64,000 bases of DNA from NCBI RefSeq assembly GCF_000239815.1, contig NZ_CAFK01000085.1, forward strand, positions 1 to 64,000, given 5' to 3'. Of the stretch, positions 17,546 through 25,986 are shown in pieces (the first letter of the stretch is position 1; the number at the start of each line of letters is the position of its first letter). The notes under the pieces are model-generated. The model saw nothing but the letters and a program-made list of their open reading frames with translations, searched no databases and was not told the DNA's origin. The position numbers and the translations under genes were made by a program. The DNA comes from Bradyrhizobium sp. STM 3843. Lineage in GTDB: Bacteria > Pseudomonadota > Alphaproteobacteria > Rhizobiales > Xanthobacteraceae.

Positions 17546-17574
17546 TTGCGCGCCGAAACTTAACATGTTAATCA
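17546..17574 (+). promoter_or_regulatory. Probable HpaR operator and hpaH promoter
   Basis: A perfect 12-base palindrome TTAACATGTTAA occupies 17560-17571, the usual size and AT-rich character of MarR-family sites. A possible -35 (TTGCGC, 17546-17551) lies 16 bases before TTAATC (17568-17573), so a bound repressor would cover the -10. The hpaH ATG is at 17606. Confidence 0.55.
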
Positions 17575-17605
17575 TTTGTGGCAACACCCCATATGTGCTC
17601 GCGCC

Positions 17606-18412
17606 ATGACCCTTTCCGACGCTGACATTCGCCGATGCGCCACACGCCTGCATGAGGCGGAGCGAAGCCGCGTGCAGATCAGGCAGTTGTCGCAGGACTT
17701 TCCGGACATCACGATCGAGGACGCCTATGCGATTCAAAAAGCGTGGATCACGATCAAGGTCGCCGAAGGGCGCATCATCAAGGGCCACAAGATCGGTCTG
17801 ACCTCGAAGGCGATGCAGAGCGCCCTCAATATCGACGAGCCGGATTCCGGCGTGCTGCTGGACGACATGTTCTTTGCAGACGGCGGGACCGTTCCCTCCG
17901 ATCGCTTCATCGCGACCCGGATCGAGGCGGAGCTGGCTTTTGTCATGAAACAGCGGCTGTCAGGACCGGACTGCACTTTGTTCGACGTTCTCAATGCAAC
18001 CGATTTCGTGGTGCCGGCGCTCGAGATCCTGGACACGCGCATCGAACGGGTGGACGCGGAAACCAGGGCCACACGCAAGATCTTCGACACCATTGCCGAC
18101 AATGCGGCCAATGCCGGCATCGTGCTCGGCGGCCGACCGCTGCGACCGCTGGACGCCGATCTGCGCTGGATCGGCGCGCTTTGCTACAAGAACGGACAAT
18201 TGGAGGAGACCGGGCTCGCCGCCGGCGTGCTCAATCATCCGGCGACGGCCGTGGCTTGGCTGGCCAACAAGGTCGCAGCCCAAGAGCTCGCGCTGGAGCC
18301 GGGCCAGGTGGTGCTGGCGGGCTCGTTCATCCGCCCGATCGAGGCCCGCAAAGGCGACACGATCCAGGCCGACTATGGTCCCTATGGGACCGTCAGTTGC
18401 TACTTCGCTTGA
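17606..18412 (+). CDS. hpaH: 2-oxo-hept-3-ene-1,7-dioate hydratase HpaH
   Basis: 268 aa from the ATG at 17606. It belongs to the hydratase/decarboxylase branch of the FAH superfamily, with the conserved KGHKIGLTSKAMQ segment and metal-binding EAELAF near residue 105. HpaH hydrates 2-oxo-hept-3-ene-1,7-dioate to 4-hydroxy-2-oxoheptane-1,7-dioate, the substrate of the HpaI aldolase. It is the first gene of a plus-strand operon; hpaF follows after 23 bases. The substrate assignment rests on strong family resemblance plus the neighbouring hpaF, hpaE and hpaR genes. Confidence 0.9.
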   Translation: MTLSDADIRRCATRLHEAERSRVQIRQLSQDFPDITIEDAYAIQKAWITIKVAEGRIIKGHKIGLTSKAMQSALNIDEPDSGVLLDDMFFADGGTVPSDRFIATRIEAELAFVMKQRLSGPDCTLFDVLNATDFVVPALEILDTRIERVDAETRATRKIFDTIADNAANAGIVLGGRPLRPLDADLRWIGALCYKNGQLEETGLAAGVLNHPATAVAWLANKVAAQELALEPGQVVLAGSFIRPIEARKGDTIQADYGPYGTVSCYFA

Positions 18413-18435
18413 ACATCCTGCCGGACGATCCGATC

Positions 18436-18834
18436 ATGCCGCATTTCAGCATCGAATATTCCGCCAATCTCGAGCCACGCGTCGATATCAAGGAGCTCTG
18501 CGAGGTCGTCCGTAAGGCGGCGGCCGAGACCGGCATCTTCCCGATCGGCGGCATTCGCGTCCGCGCCATCCGCTGCGAGCACTACGCGATCGCCGACGGC
18601 AAGACGGATTACGGCTTCCTCGCGATGCTGCTGCGGCTCGGCGAAGGCCGCGACCTTCCCGCCCGACAGAAGGCCGGCGAGCATGTGTTCGGAGCGCTCT
18701 CCAACTATCTCGATCCTGTCTTCGCCAACAGCAAGTTCGCACTGTCATTCGACATGCAGATCAACGATGCCGCGACGAGCTGGAAGCGCAACAACATCCA
18801 CGACGCCCTGAAAGCGGAGGCTACCCATGGATAA
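18436..18834 (+). CDS. hpaF: 5-carboxymethyl-2-hydroxymuconate isomerase HpaF
   Basis: 132 aa. The frame is open further upstream, but I start at the ATG at 18436 because it exposes Pro2 (MPHFSIEYSANLE), the catalytic N-terminal proline of the tautomerase superfamily once Met is removed. The enzyme isomerises 5-carboxymethyl-2-hydroxymuconate in the homoprotocatechuate meta-cleavage pathway. Length matches the family (about 125-135 aa). Its 3' end overlaps hpaE by eight bases, so the two are translationally linked. Confidence 0.9.
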   Translation: MPHFSIEYSANLEPRVDIKELCEVVRKAAAETGIFPIGGIRVRAIRCEHYAIADGKTDYGFLAMLLRLGEGRDLPARQKAGEHVFGALSNYLDPVFANSKFALSFDMQINDAATSWKRNNIHDALKAEATHG

Positions 18835-20365
18835 GGCCACGCCGAAACAAGACATCCTCAAGGCCAACCTCGACCGCGCGGCGCCCCTGCTCGCCAAGCT
18901 GAAGGAGGACGGCATCGGCCACATGATCGACGGCCGGATCGTGCCGTCGATCTCGGGCGCGACGTTCGAAACACGCTCGCCGATCGATGGTGCGCAGCTT
19001 GCCACGGTGGCGCGCGGCAATGCCGAGGATATCGACCGCGCCGCGACGGCGGCAGCACTCGCGTTCAGGAGCTGGCGCGAGATGCCGCCCTCCTTGCGGC
19101 GAAAGCTCCTGCATCGGGTCGCCGACGCGATTGAAGATCATGCCGAAGATATCGCGGTGCTCGAATGCATCGATACCGGCCAGGCCTATCGGTTCATGGC
19201 CAAGGCCGCGATCCGCGCCGCGGAGAATTTCCGCTTCTTTGCCGACCGATGCACGGAAGCCCGCGACGGCCTCAACATGCCGAGCGAGGAGCATTGGAAC
19301 ATTTCGACGCGCGTGCCGATCGGCCCGGTCGGCGTGATCACGCCTTGGAATACGCCGTTCATGCTGTCGACCTGGAAGATCGCGCCCGCCCTCGCTGCCG
19401 GCTGCACCGTCGTGCACAAGCCGGCGGAATGGTCGCCCATCACGGCGCATTGGCTCGCGAAGATCGCGAAGGAGGCCGGCATCCCCGATGGCGTGCTCAA
19501 CACGGTGCACGGCTTCGGCGAAGACGCCGGCAAGGCGTTGACCCAGCATCCCGCCATCAAGGCGATCGGCTTCGTCGGTGAAAGCGCCACGGGCTCGGCG
19601 ATCATGGCGCAGGGCGCGCAGACCCTGAAGCGCGTGCATTTCGAGCTGGGCGGCAAGAACCCGGTGATTGTGTTCGACGACGCCGATCTCGACCGTGCCT
19701 TGGACGCGGTCGTGTTCATGATCTACTCGCTGAATGGCGAGCGCTGCACCTCCTCGAGCCGGCTGCTGGTGCAGCGGAGCATTGCCGACAGCTTCGTTGA
19801 AAAACTTACCGCCCGGGTCAAGGCTTTGAAGGTCGGCCACCCGCTCGACCCGGCAACCGAGATCGGACCGCTGATCCATGAGCGGCACCTGGCAAAGGTC
19901 TGCTCCTATTTCGACATCGCGCGGCAGGATGGCGCCGTGATTGCGGCCGGCGGCCAGCCGCATGATGGGCCCGGCGGCGGGCATTATGTGCAGCCGACCC
20001 TGGTCACCGGCGCCCACAGCAAGATGCGCGTCGCGCAGGAAGAGGTGTTCGGCCCATTCCTCACGGTGATCCCGTTCGGTGACGAAGCGGAGGCGATCGA
20101 GATTGCGAATGATGTGCGCTACGGGCTGACCGGCTATGTCTGGACCAACGACATGGGCCGCGCCTTACGCGTTGCCGACGCGCTGGAGGCCGGCATGATC
20201 TGGCTGAATTCGGAAAACGTCCGTCATCTGCCGACGCCGTTCGGCGGCATGAAGGCGTCCGGAATCGGCCGCGATGGCGGCGACTACTCGTTCGAGTTCT
20301 ACATGGAGACCAAGCACGTCTCCATGGCGCGCGGCACCCACAAGATCCAGCGGCTCGGTGTGTAA
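18827..20365 (+). CDS. hpaE: 5-carboxymethyl-2-hydroxymuconate semialdehyde dehydrogenase HpaE
   Basis: 512 aa NAD-dependent aldehyde dehydrogenase. The general base is Glu273 (HFELGGKNP) and the catalytic Cys307 (NGERCTSSSR) is followed by the C-terminal NAD/oligomer regions (EEVFGPFLTVIPF). Position between hpaF and an FAH-family gene, and the motif GERCTSSSR, point to the semialdehyde dehydrogenase of homoprotocatechuate degradation. It converts the ring-cleavage semialdehyde to 5-carboxymethyl-2-hydroxymuconate. It overlaps hpaF by eight bases; the next gene begins ten bases after its stop. Confidence 0.92.
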   Translation: MDKATPKQDILKANLDRAAPLLAKLKEDGIGHMIDGRIVPSISGATFETRSPIDGAQLATVARGNAEDIDRAATAAALAFRSWREMPPSLRRKLLHRVADAIEDHAEDIAVLECIDTGQAYRFMAKAAIRAAENFRFFADRCTEARDGLNMPSEEHWNISTRVPIGPVGVITPWNTPFMLSTWKIAPALAAGCTVVHKPAEWSPITAHWLAKIAKEAGIPDGVLNTVHGFGEDAGKALTQHPAIKAIGFVGESATGSAIMAQGAQTLKRVHFELGGKNPVIVFDDADLDRALDAVVFMIYSLNGERCTSSSRLLVQRSIADSFVEKLTARVKALKVGHPLDPATEIGPLIHERHLAKVCSYFDIARQDGAVIAAGGQPHDGPGGGHYVQPTLVTGAHSKMRVAQEEVFGPFLTVIPFGDEAEAIEIANDVRYGLTGYVWTNDMGRALRVADALEAGMIWLNSENVRHLPTPFGGMKASGIGRDGGDYSFEFYMETKHVSMARGTHKIQRLGV

Positions 20366-20375
20366 GGAGACGCTC

Positions 20376-21251
20376 ATGCCCGCCCCTGCCCGTTTCGCGA
20401 CCTATGCAATCGACGGCGCCGTCCGTTACGGTGCCGTCACTGATCGCGGCATCGTCGATCTGTCATCGCACTTTGCCAAGGACTATCCGAGCTTGCGCGA
20501 GGTGATCGCCGCAGGCGCGCTGCCGCGATTGACTGAGGCCGCCGCAGGGCGCGCGCCGGATCACGCGCTGGACGCGATCACCTGGCTGCCGCCGATCCCG
20601 GCCTCGGAAAAGATCATCTGCATCGGCGTCAATTATCCCGACCGCAACGCCGAGTACAAGGACGGCCAGGACGCGCCGAAATATCCGTCGATGTTCATGC
20701 GGACGCCGCGCTCCTTCGTCGGCCACAATACGCCCTTGGTGCGTCCCCGCGCCTCGCCGCAGCTCGATTATGAAGGCGAGCTCGTCATCATCATCGGCAA
20801 GGCCGGACGCCACATCGCCGAGAAGGATGCGCTGGGCCACATCGCCGCGCTCACGCTCTGCAATGAAGGCACCATCCGCGACTGGGTGCGGCACGCCAAA
20901 TTCAACGTCACCCAGGGCAAGAATTTCGATTCGACCGGCAGCCTCGGACCGTGGATCGTGCCCTATGCGGACGAGACGCAGATCGCCGACATCCGATTGA
21001 TGACGCGCGTCAATGGCGAGCTGCGGCAGGACGACCGCACCTCGCGGCTGATCTTCGGCTTCCGATATCTCATCAATTACATCTCGACCTTCACCACATT
21101 GGTACCCGGTGACGTGATCGTGACGGGCACCCCGACCGGCGCCGGTGCGCGGTTCGATCCGCCGCGCTATCTGAAGCCCGGCGACGTGATCGAGGTCGAG
21201 GCCGAAGGCATCGGCATCTTGCGCAACGGCGTCGTCGACGAAGCCCTGTAA
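20376..21251 (+). CDS. FAH-family decarboxylase/isomerase (HpaG-type)
   Basis: 291 aa from the ATG at 20376 with AAGGAGA nine bases upstream. Residues ~75-285 form a fumarylacetoacetate-hydrolase domain with ICIGVNYPDRNAE and the metal-binding DYEGELVIIIGK. In this context it should decarboxylate 5-oxopent-3-ene-1,2,5-tricarboxylate and/or isomerise the hydroxyhepta-diene-dioate product, the steps of HpaG. The enteric HpaG is a two-domain protein of about 430 aa; this is a single-domain version, so one protein may do both steps or the second activity may be elsewhere. It is in the hpa operon. Confidence 0.82.
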   Translation: MPAPARFATYAIDGAVRYGAVTDRGIVDLSSHFAKDYPSLREVIAAGALPRLTEAAAGRAPDHALDAITWLPPIPASEKIICIGVNYPDRNAEYKDGQDAPKYPSMFMRTPRSFVGHNTPLVRPRASPQLDYEGELVIIIGKAGRHIAEKDALGHIAALTLCNEGTIRDWVRHAKFNVTQGKNFDSTGSLGPWIVPYADETQIADIRLMTRVNGELRQDDRTSRLIFGFRYLINYISTFTTLVPGDVIVTGTPTGAGARFDPPRYLKPGDVIEVEAEGIGILRNGVVDEAL

Positions 21252-21272
21252 CTCCGGAAATTGGAACTGCCA

Positions 21273-22898
21273 ATGACCATCATGACCGGCGGCGAAGCCA
21301 TCGTCAGCGGCCTTGTCGCCCACGGCGTCGATACTGTGTTCGGCCTGCCGGGCGCGCAAATCTATGGCCTGTTCGACGCATTCCATCAGGCGCAGCTGAA
21401 GGTGATCGGCGCCCGCCACGAGCAGGCCTGCGGCTACATGGCGTTCGGCTATGCGCGCGCGAGCGGCAGGCCGGGCGTGTTCAGCGTGGTGCCCGGCCCC
21501 GGCGTGCTCAATGCGGGTGCAGCGATGCTCACGGCGTTCGGCTGCAACGAGCCGGTGTTGTGCCTGACCGGCCAGGTGCCTACCGATTATCTCGGCAAGG
21601 GCCGCGGCCATCTGCACGAGATGCCGGATCAGCTCGCGACCTTGCGCACTTTTATCAAGTGGGCCGAGCGGATCGAATATCCCGACGCCGCGCCGACGCT
21701 GGTCTCGCGCGCCTTCCAGGAGATGATGTCCGGCCGGCGCGGACCGGCCGCGCTCGAGATGCCTTGGGACGTGTTCACGCAAGCCGGCGAGACCGCCGCC
21801 GCCAAGCCATTCGCACCATTCCCGGCGCCGCTGCCTGATCCCGACCGTATCGCAAAGGCGGCAGCGCTGATTGCAGGCTCGAAAGCGCCAATGATCTTCG
21901 TCGGCGGCGGCGCGATCGATGCGCGTGAGGAGATCCTCGAGCTCGCCGAGATGATCGATGCGCCCGTGGTCGCCTTCCGCTCCGGACGCGGTATCGTTTC
22001 CAATGCGCATGAGCTCGGGCTCACCATGGCGGCCGCCTACAAGCTGTGGCCCACGACTGATCTGATGATCGGCATCGGCTCCCGCATGGAGCTGCCGACC
22101 ACTTTCCGCTGGCCATTCCGGCCCGATGGGCTGAAGTCGATCCGCATCGATATCGACCCGGCCGAGATGCGGCGGATCAGCGTGGATGTCGGCGTCGTCA
22201 GCGATGCCAAGGCTGGCACGGCGGCGCTGATCAGCGCCGTCGGCAAGGCCGCTCATAAGAAGACCGCCGGCCGCCGTGCCGCCATTCGCGAGGCCACCGC
22301 CGCGAGCTTGCAGGAGATCCAGAAAGTGCAGCCGCAGATGGCCTATCTGAACGTGCTGCGCGAAGTGCTGCCGCACGACGCTGTCGTCACCGACGAGCTG
22401 TCGCAGGTCGGCTTCGCCTCCTGGTACGGCTTTCCGGTCTATGAGCCGCGCACTTTCATCACCTCAGGCTATCAGGGCACGCTCGGCTCGGGCTTTCCGA
22501 CCGCGCTTGGCGCCAAGGTCGCCCGCCCCGACAAGCCGGTGGTCGCGATCACAGGCGACGGCGGCTTCATGTTCGGGGTCCAGGAGCTCGCCACCGCTGT
22601 GCAGTACAACATCGGCGTGGTGACGCTGGTGTTCAACAACAATGCCTACGGCAACGTGCGGCGCGACCAGCGCGAGCGCTTCGACGGCCGCGTGGTCGCC
22701 TCGGACCTGGTCAATCCGGATTTCGTCAAGCTCGCGGAATCGTTCGGCGTGGCGGCGAGCCGGGTCACTGCGCCGGATCACTTCCGCACCGCGCTCGAGA
22801 AGGCGCTGGCTCATGGCGGGCCCTATCTGATCGACATCGAGGTGCCCAGGGACAGCGAGGTCTCGCCATGGGCCTTCATCCATCCGGCGAAGCCTTAG
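21273..22898 (+). CDS. ThDP-dependent enzyme, acetolactate-synthase-like
   Basis: 541 aa from the ATG at 21273 (GGAAC eight bases upstream). It has the three-domain architecture of the acetohydroxyacid synthase/benzoylformate decarboxylase family: an N-terminal pyrimidine-binding domain with GARHEQACGYMAFGYAR and its cofactor-activating Glu, a central domain, and the C-terminal ThDP motif GDGGFMFG ending in VFNNNAYGN. It ends the hpa operon, 21 bases after the FAH-family gene. It is not part of the textbook homoprotocatechuate route. It may decarboxylate or carboligate a 2-oxo acid produced by the pathway. The substrate is unknown; a true AHAS would normally sit with a regulatory subunit, absent here. 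Confidence 0.8.
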   Translation: MTIMTGGEAIVSGLVAHGVDTVFGLPGAQIYGLFDAFHQAQLKVIGARHEQACGYMAFGYARASGRPGVFSVVPGPGVLNAGAAMLTAFGCNEPVLCLTGQVPTDYLGKGRGHLHEMPDQLATLRTFIKWAERIEYPDAAPTLVSRAFQEMMSGRRGPAALEMPWDVFTQAGETAAAKPFAPFPAPLPDPDRIAKAAALIAGSKAPMIFVGGGAIDAREEILELAEMIDAPVVAFRSGRGIVSNAHELGLTMAAAYKLWPTTDLMIGIGSRMELPTTFRWPFRPDGLKSIRIDIDPAEMRRISVDVGVVSDAKAGTAALISAVGKAAHKKTAGRRAAIREATAASLQEIQKVQPQMAYLNVLREVLPHDAVVTDELSQVGFASWYGFPVYEPRTFITSGYQGTLGSGFPTALGAKVARPDKPVVAITGDGGFMFGVQELATAVQYNIGVVTLVFNNNAYGNVRRDQRERFDGRVVASDLVNPDFVKLAESFGVAASRVTAPDHFRTALEKALAHGGPYLIDIEVPRDSEVSPWAFIHPAKP

Positions 22899-22899
22899 T

Positions 22900-22932
22900 T
22901 TCCGGGGCAGCCCAAAAGCGCTGAGCCCGGAA
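22900..22932. repeat. Palindromic repeat between convergent genes
   Basis: TTCCGGG at 22900 pairs with CCCGGAA ending at 22932, followed by the TGAC end seen in the family A repeats. It sits between the converging ThDP-enzyme and MFS genes and could form a terminator-like hairpin on either transcript. Confidence 0.6.
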
Positions 22933-22948
22933 TGACACCAACTCTAGA

Positions 22949-24169
22949 TCACCGCCTGTTTCCCTGCACCCTGGCTGCCGCGATCACCAGCAGCCCTGTG
23001 CCTGCGACGAGCCAGCAGGCCACCGGCGCCCAGCGCACCAAAGGCGCGTAGTCCGGGAGCTTCTGCAGGCCGCCGGCAACCGCGGCCATCCGCGCGACGG
23101 TCGCAAGCGCGAGCGCCGAGAACACGAGCCCCGTGACCTTGCCCTCGGCGCCGCGCATGCCGATCCAGAGCGCGGCGGAAATGGCGCTCATCATCATGCA
23201 GCCCCAGGCCGCGCCCGCGATGAACTGCGCGACGATCAGCACGTTCAGCGCGCCGGCGATCTCGGCGATCACGATCGCGGCCGCGCCGAGCAGGCCCGCG
23301 ATCCCCATCACGATCACGGCACCGCGATGCTTGACGATCACGCTCGCCGGAAACATTGCGATGTTGAAGCCGATCCAGAACACGGGCATCAGCCATTGCA
23401 GGTCGGCCGGCTTGGCGAAGCGCAGATAGAACGCCTCGCTGTTGATGCTGAAATGCAGCTGATAGCCGAGCGCCAGGATCACCATCGCGGCGATGAAGAG
23501 CATGGGCAGACCGCTCAGCCGGACCGGCTTGACCGCGGCCTGCACCTGCTTCGCGCCTTGCCCGAGATCAGCGACGCGCGACAGACCAAGCGCCGTCAGC
23601 AACAGCACGGCTGAGGAGATGATGAAGGGCAGTCGCGCGTCATAATCGCGCAGAACGACACCGAGATAGGGCACCAGCGCGCCCGCGACTCCATAGCCCA
23701 GCAGGACCAGCGCCGCAAGAAACGGGACCCGGGGTTTGGCGGCGTGCTGCCCGAGCAGAATCAAGGGTGGCGCGCGCAGTGCCGACGATGTGATGGCCCA
23801 GGTCACGATCAGCGCAATGAAGACGGCTGGCATGCCGGTCGCCGCGACGAACGGCAAAGCGACGAAGGCCGCGCAGGATAGCGCCGTCAGAAGTCCGATC
23901 AACGGTCCAAGCCATTTGGTCAGTCGCGCGATTCTGTTGGCGGCGATGCCCATCGCGGTGTCGGTGACCGTGAAGATCGCCTGGTCCATCATCAGAATGA
24001 TGATCACCGACGATGGCCGAATGCCGACGCCGGCCGCGAGCTTCGGCAGAAAGATCACATAGGTGGTCCACAGCAGCGTGAACACGAGTTGCAGAAAGGC
24101 GAGATAGAGCCCGAGCCGGCTTGCGCCCGTCTCCTCTTCCTCATCGGCTGACAGCTCGATTGCGCTCAT
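22949..24169 (-). CDS. MFS transporter
   Basis: 406 aa from the ATG at 24169, preceded by GGGAGAGAGCGA; an earlier in-frame start is less likely. About twelve hydrophobic segments run from residue ~18 to the C-terminus, as in a major facilitator. The first 15 residues are acidic and cytoplasmic (SAIELSADEEEETG). It ends 50 bases from the convergent hpa operon, so a link with aromatic-acid transport is tempting, but it is on the other strand with its own control region. The substrate is unknown. Confidence 0.75.
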   Translation of the reverse strand: MSAIELSADEEEETGASRLGLYLAFLQLVFTLLWTTYVIFLPKLAAGVGIRPSSVIIILMMDQAIFTVTDTAMGIAANRIARLTKWLGPLIGLLTALSCAAFVALPFVAATGMPAVFIALIVTWAITSSALRAPPLILLGQHAAKPRVPFLAALVLLGYGVAGALVPYLGVVLRDYDARLPFIISSAVLLLTALGLSRVADLGQGAKQVQAAVKPVRLSGLPMLFIAAMVILALGYQLHFSINSEAFYLRFAKPADLQWLMPVFWIGFNIAMFPASVIVKHRGAVIVMGIAGLLGAAAIVIAEIAGALNVLIVAQFIAGAAWGCMMMSAISAALWIGMRGAEGKVTGLVFSALALATVARMAAVAGGLQKLPDYAPLVRWAPVACWLVAGTGLLVIAAARVQGNRR

Positions 24170-24248
24170 TCGCTCTCTCCCGTCCGGGAGCATAGCGCGA
24201 AGCGGAAGCCGATCAACATGCGGCCAACATCACGGTTTCGCCAGCCGG

Positions 24249-24902
24249 CTAACGCGCGCGGCGGAAGGTCAGGTTGATGCGTTTGCGGTCAATGAGGCCG
24301 TGCTCGCCGTCGGCAAGCGGCATAACGCCGTGAAAGGCGAGCCGCGCCGGGCCGCCCCAGACCACGACATCGCCATGCTGCAGGCGATAGCGCTGCGGCT
24401 TGTCGCTGCGCTTCAACCCGCCGAACAGAAAGATCGCCGGCAGGCCCAGCGAAATCGAGACGATCGGCGCGCCCATGTTACGTTCGTCACGATCCTGGTG
24501 CAGCGACATCTTCGCGCCCGGCTCATAGCGGTTGATCAGGCAGGCATCCGGCGCGAAACCGCCAAAGCCGGCCTCGGCTGCGGCGTGTTCGGCGAGTTCG
24601 CGAAACAGCGCCGGCATCGCCGGCCACAGCTGGCCACTTTCCGGATCGATCGCGTCATAGCGATAGCCGCTGCGATCCGTCACCCAGCCGAGGTTCCCGC
24701 AATTGGTCATCGCCACCGACATCTGATGTCCGCCGGGCGTAAACATGCGGCGGAACGGCGCTTGCGCGGTGATGGCGTCGATCGCTGCGAGCAGTTCGTG
24801 CTGTTGCGGCCGCGCGAAACCACGCAAGAGCATCGCTCCCTCGGCGAGCTGCTCTCGCGCCGGCACCATCGCATCGATGTTGTCAAACAGATCGGCCGTC
24901 AA
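24249..24902 (-). CDS. alkB: Alkylated-DNA repair dioxygenase AlkB
   Basis: 217 aa, the size of E. coli AlkB (216). The Fe(II) ligands are His135 and Asp137 (SLHQDRDE) and His191 (AFHGVMP). The 2-oxoglutarate-binding RKRINLTFRR lies at ~206-216 and the NRYEPGAKMSLHQD block is characteristic. The enzyme removes methyl groups from 1-methyladenine and 3-methylcytosine in DNA or RNA. Six bases separate it from the upstream 2OG-oxygenase gene, so the two form an operon. No Ada-type regulator is seen nearby. Confidence 0.93.
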   Translation of the reverse strand: MTADLFDNIDAMVPAREQLAEGAMLLRGFARPQQHELLAAIDAITAQAPFRRMFTPGGHQMSVAMTNCGNLGWVTDRSGYRYDAIDPESGQLWPAMPALFRELAEHAAAEAGFGGFAPDACLINRYEPGAKMSLHQDRDERNMGAPIVSISLGLPAIFLFGGLKRSDKPQRYRLQHGDVVVWGGPARLAFHGVMPLADGEHGLIDRKRINLTFRRAR

Positions 24903-24908
24903 TGCAGG

Positions 24909-25652
24909 TCACTTCGAATCATGGAAAATCACACCCAGCGTGTGGCGACGACCGGACCGGAGCCGGCTCACGCCGTGGCGCATATTGACGCGGTAGCTGC
25001 CGCGGGTGCCCTGCACCGGGCGGACATGCACCGCGAAAGCCACCGCATCGCCTTGGCGGAGCGGCACCACCTCGGCGCGCGACTGCATGCGCGGGCGCTG
25101 CTCGGTCAGGACGAACTCGCCGCCCTCGAAATCGCGCCCCGGCTCCGACAGCAGGATCGCAACCTGGATCGGAAACACGTGTTCGCCATAGAGGTCCTGA
25201 TGCAGGCAGTTGTAGTCGCCTTCCTCATACTGCAGCAACAGTGGCGTCGGCCGCGTCTGCCCGGCCGCGTGGCAGCGCTGCAGAAACGCGTCATGGTCCT
25301 CGGGATAGCTGATGTCGATGCCCATGGTCTGATTCCAGCGATTAGCGACCCCGACGAGACGGGCATAAAGCTGCGGGCGCAGCTGCGCGATCGGTTCGGG
25401 CAAAGGATAAGAAAAATACTTGTATTCACCGCGCCCAAACCCGTGCCGCGCCATCACGACCCGGCTGCGGAAATGCGCATCATCAGGATAGAGCGCGGCC
25501 AGCGCACGGCATCGATCCGGCGAAATCAGACCCTTCAGGATCGCGCAGCCCTGCGCGTCGAGGTCACGCTCGACCTGCGCCCAGTCGATCGCATCGACCC
25601 GTGAGGCGGCAGGAGTGGCGGCGCGAAAAGCTGCTGGCTTGAGATTGGCCAT
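24909..25652 (-). CDS. 2-oxoglutarate/Fe(II) oxygenase next to alkB
   Basis: 247 aa. A jelly-roll oxygenase with His151 and Asp153 (NCLHQDLYGEH) as iron ligands and a distal His226 in MRHGVSRLRSGRRHTLG, plus the conserved PTPLLLQYEEGDYN. The family is sometimes labelled prolyl-4-hydroxylase-like and is repeatedly found beside alkB in alphaproteobacteria. Its substrate has not been settled to my knowledge. Being the first gene of a two-gene alkB operon suggests a role in alkylation damage or in modifying a repair protein, which is inference. Confidence 0.8.
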   Translation of the reverse strand: MANLKPAAFRAATPAASRVDAIDWAQVERDLDAQGCAILKGLISPDRCRALAALYPDDAHFRSRVVMARHGFGRGEYKYFSYPLPEPIAQLRPQLYARLVGVANRWNQTMGIDISYPEDHDAFLQRCHAAGQTRPTPLLLQYEEGDYNCLHQDLYGEHVFPIQVAILLSEPGRDFEGGEFVLTEQRPRMQSRAEVVPLRQGDAVAFAVHVRPVQGTRGSYRVNMRHGVSRLRSGRRHTLGVIFHDSK

Positions 25653-25672
25653 TCCGAGAATCCAAGTTTATT

Positions 25673-25765
25673 ATTCCGGGACGCGCGTAGCGCGAGCCCG
25701 GAATCCATACTCACGATGGTGGTTATGGATTCCGGGCCTGCGCGCAAGAGCGCGCATCCCGGAAT
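25673..25765. repeat. Interspersed palindromic repeat (family A), inverted copy
   Basis: The same element as at 93-190 in the opposite orientation: ends ATTCCGGG and CCCGGAAT, with a central CTCACGATGGTGGTTATGG that is the reverse complement of the first copy's core. Stem ends have changed in compensating fashion, suggesting selection or recent spread for a folded form. Confidence 0.8.
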
Positions 25766-25846
25766 GACGACGGTGCTACAAAAGCACGCAGTTCGCCACC
25801 CGATTTCCGCGAAATGTGAGCTTCAGTTGGAGGCAGCGGGCTGTTC

Positions 25847-25945
25847 GTCGTTGCGAGGAGCCCCGGGTCTCGCCTTTGGCGAGCCCGAGGGCAGGCTCCG
25901 CGACGAAGCGATCCGGTTTTCCAAGACTCGATTGCGTCGCTTCGC
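25847..25945. repeat. Interspersed repeat (GAAGCGATCC type)
   Basis: Begins with CGTCGTTGCGAGGAGC, has a short hairpin TCTCGCC/GGCGAG in the middle, and contains GACGAAGCGATCC and GATTGCGTCGC. Related to the repeat at 316-380. Non-coding. Confidence 0.5.
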
Positions 25946-25986
25946 TCGAACTCACGGAGGACCGAGAGTTCCCATCTGACCGGGCA

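Larger units (their letters stand above)
25653..25986. other. Repeat-filled intergenic gap
   Basis: Between two minus-strand genes lie a family A palindrome (25673-25765) and a GAAGCGATCC-type repeat (about 25847-25945), separated by 80 bases without recognisable features. No gene is supported. Confidence 0.65.

Noticed and set aside
17743..18435. Long 5' extension of the hpaF frame through hpaH
   Set aside because: It overlaps hpaH in another frame; the catalytic N-terminal proline fixes the start at 18436.
20463..22376. 637-codon minus-strand frame opposite the FAH-family and ThDP genes
   Set aside because: Antisense shadow of conserved genes; composition is His/Arg/Gly-rich with no motif or ribosome site.
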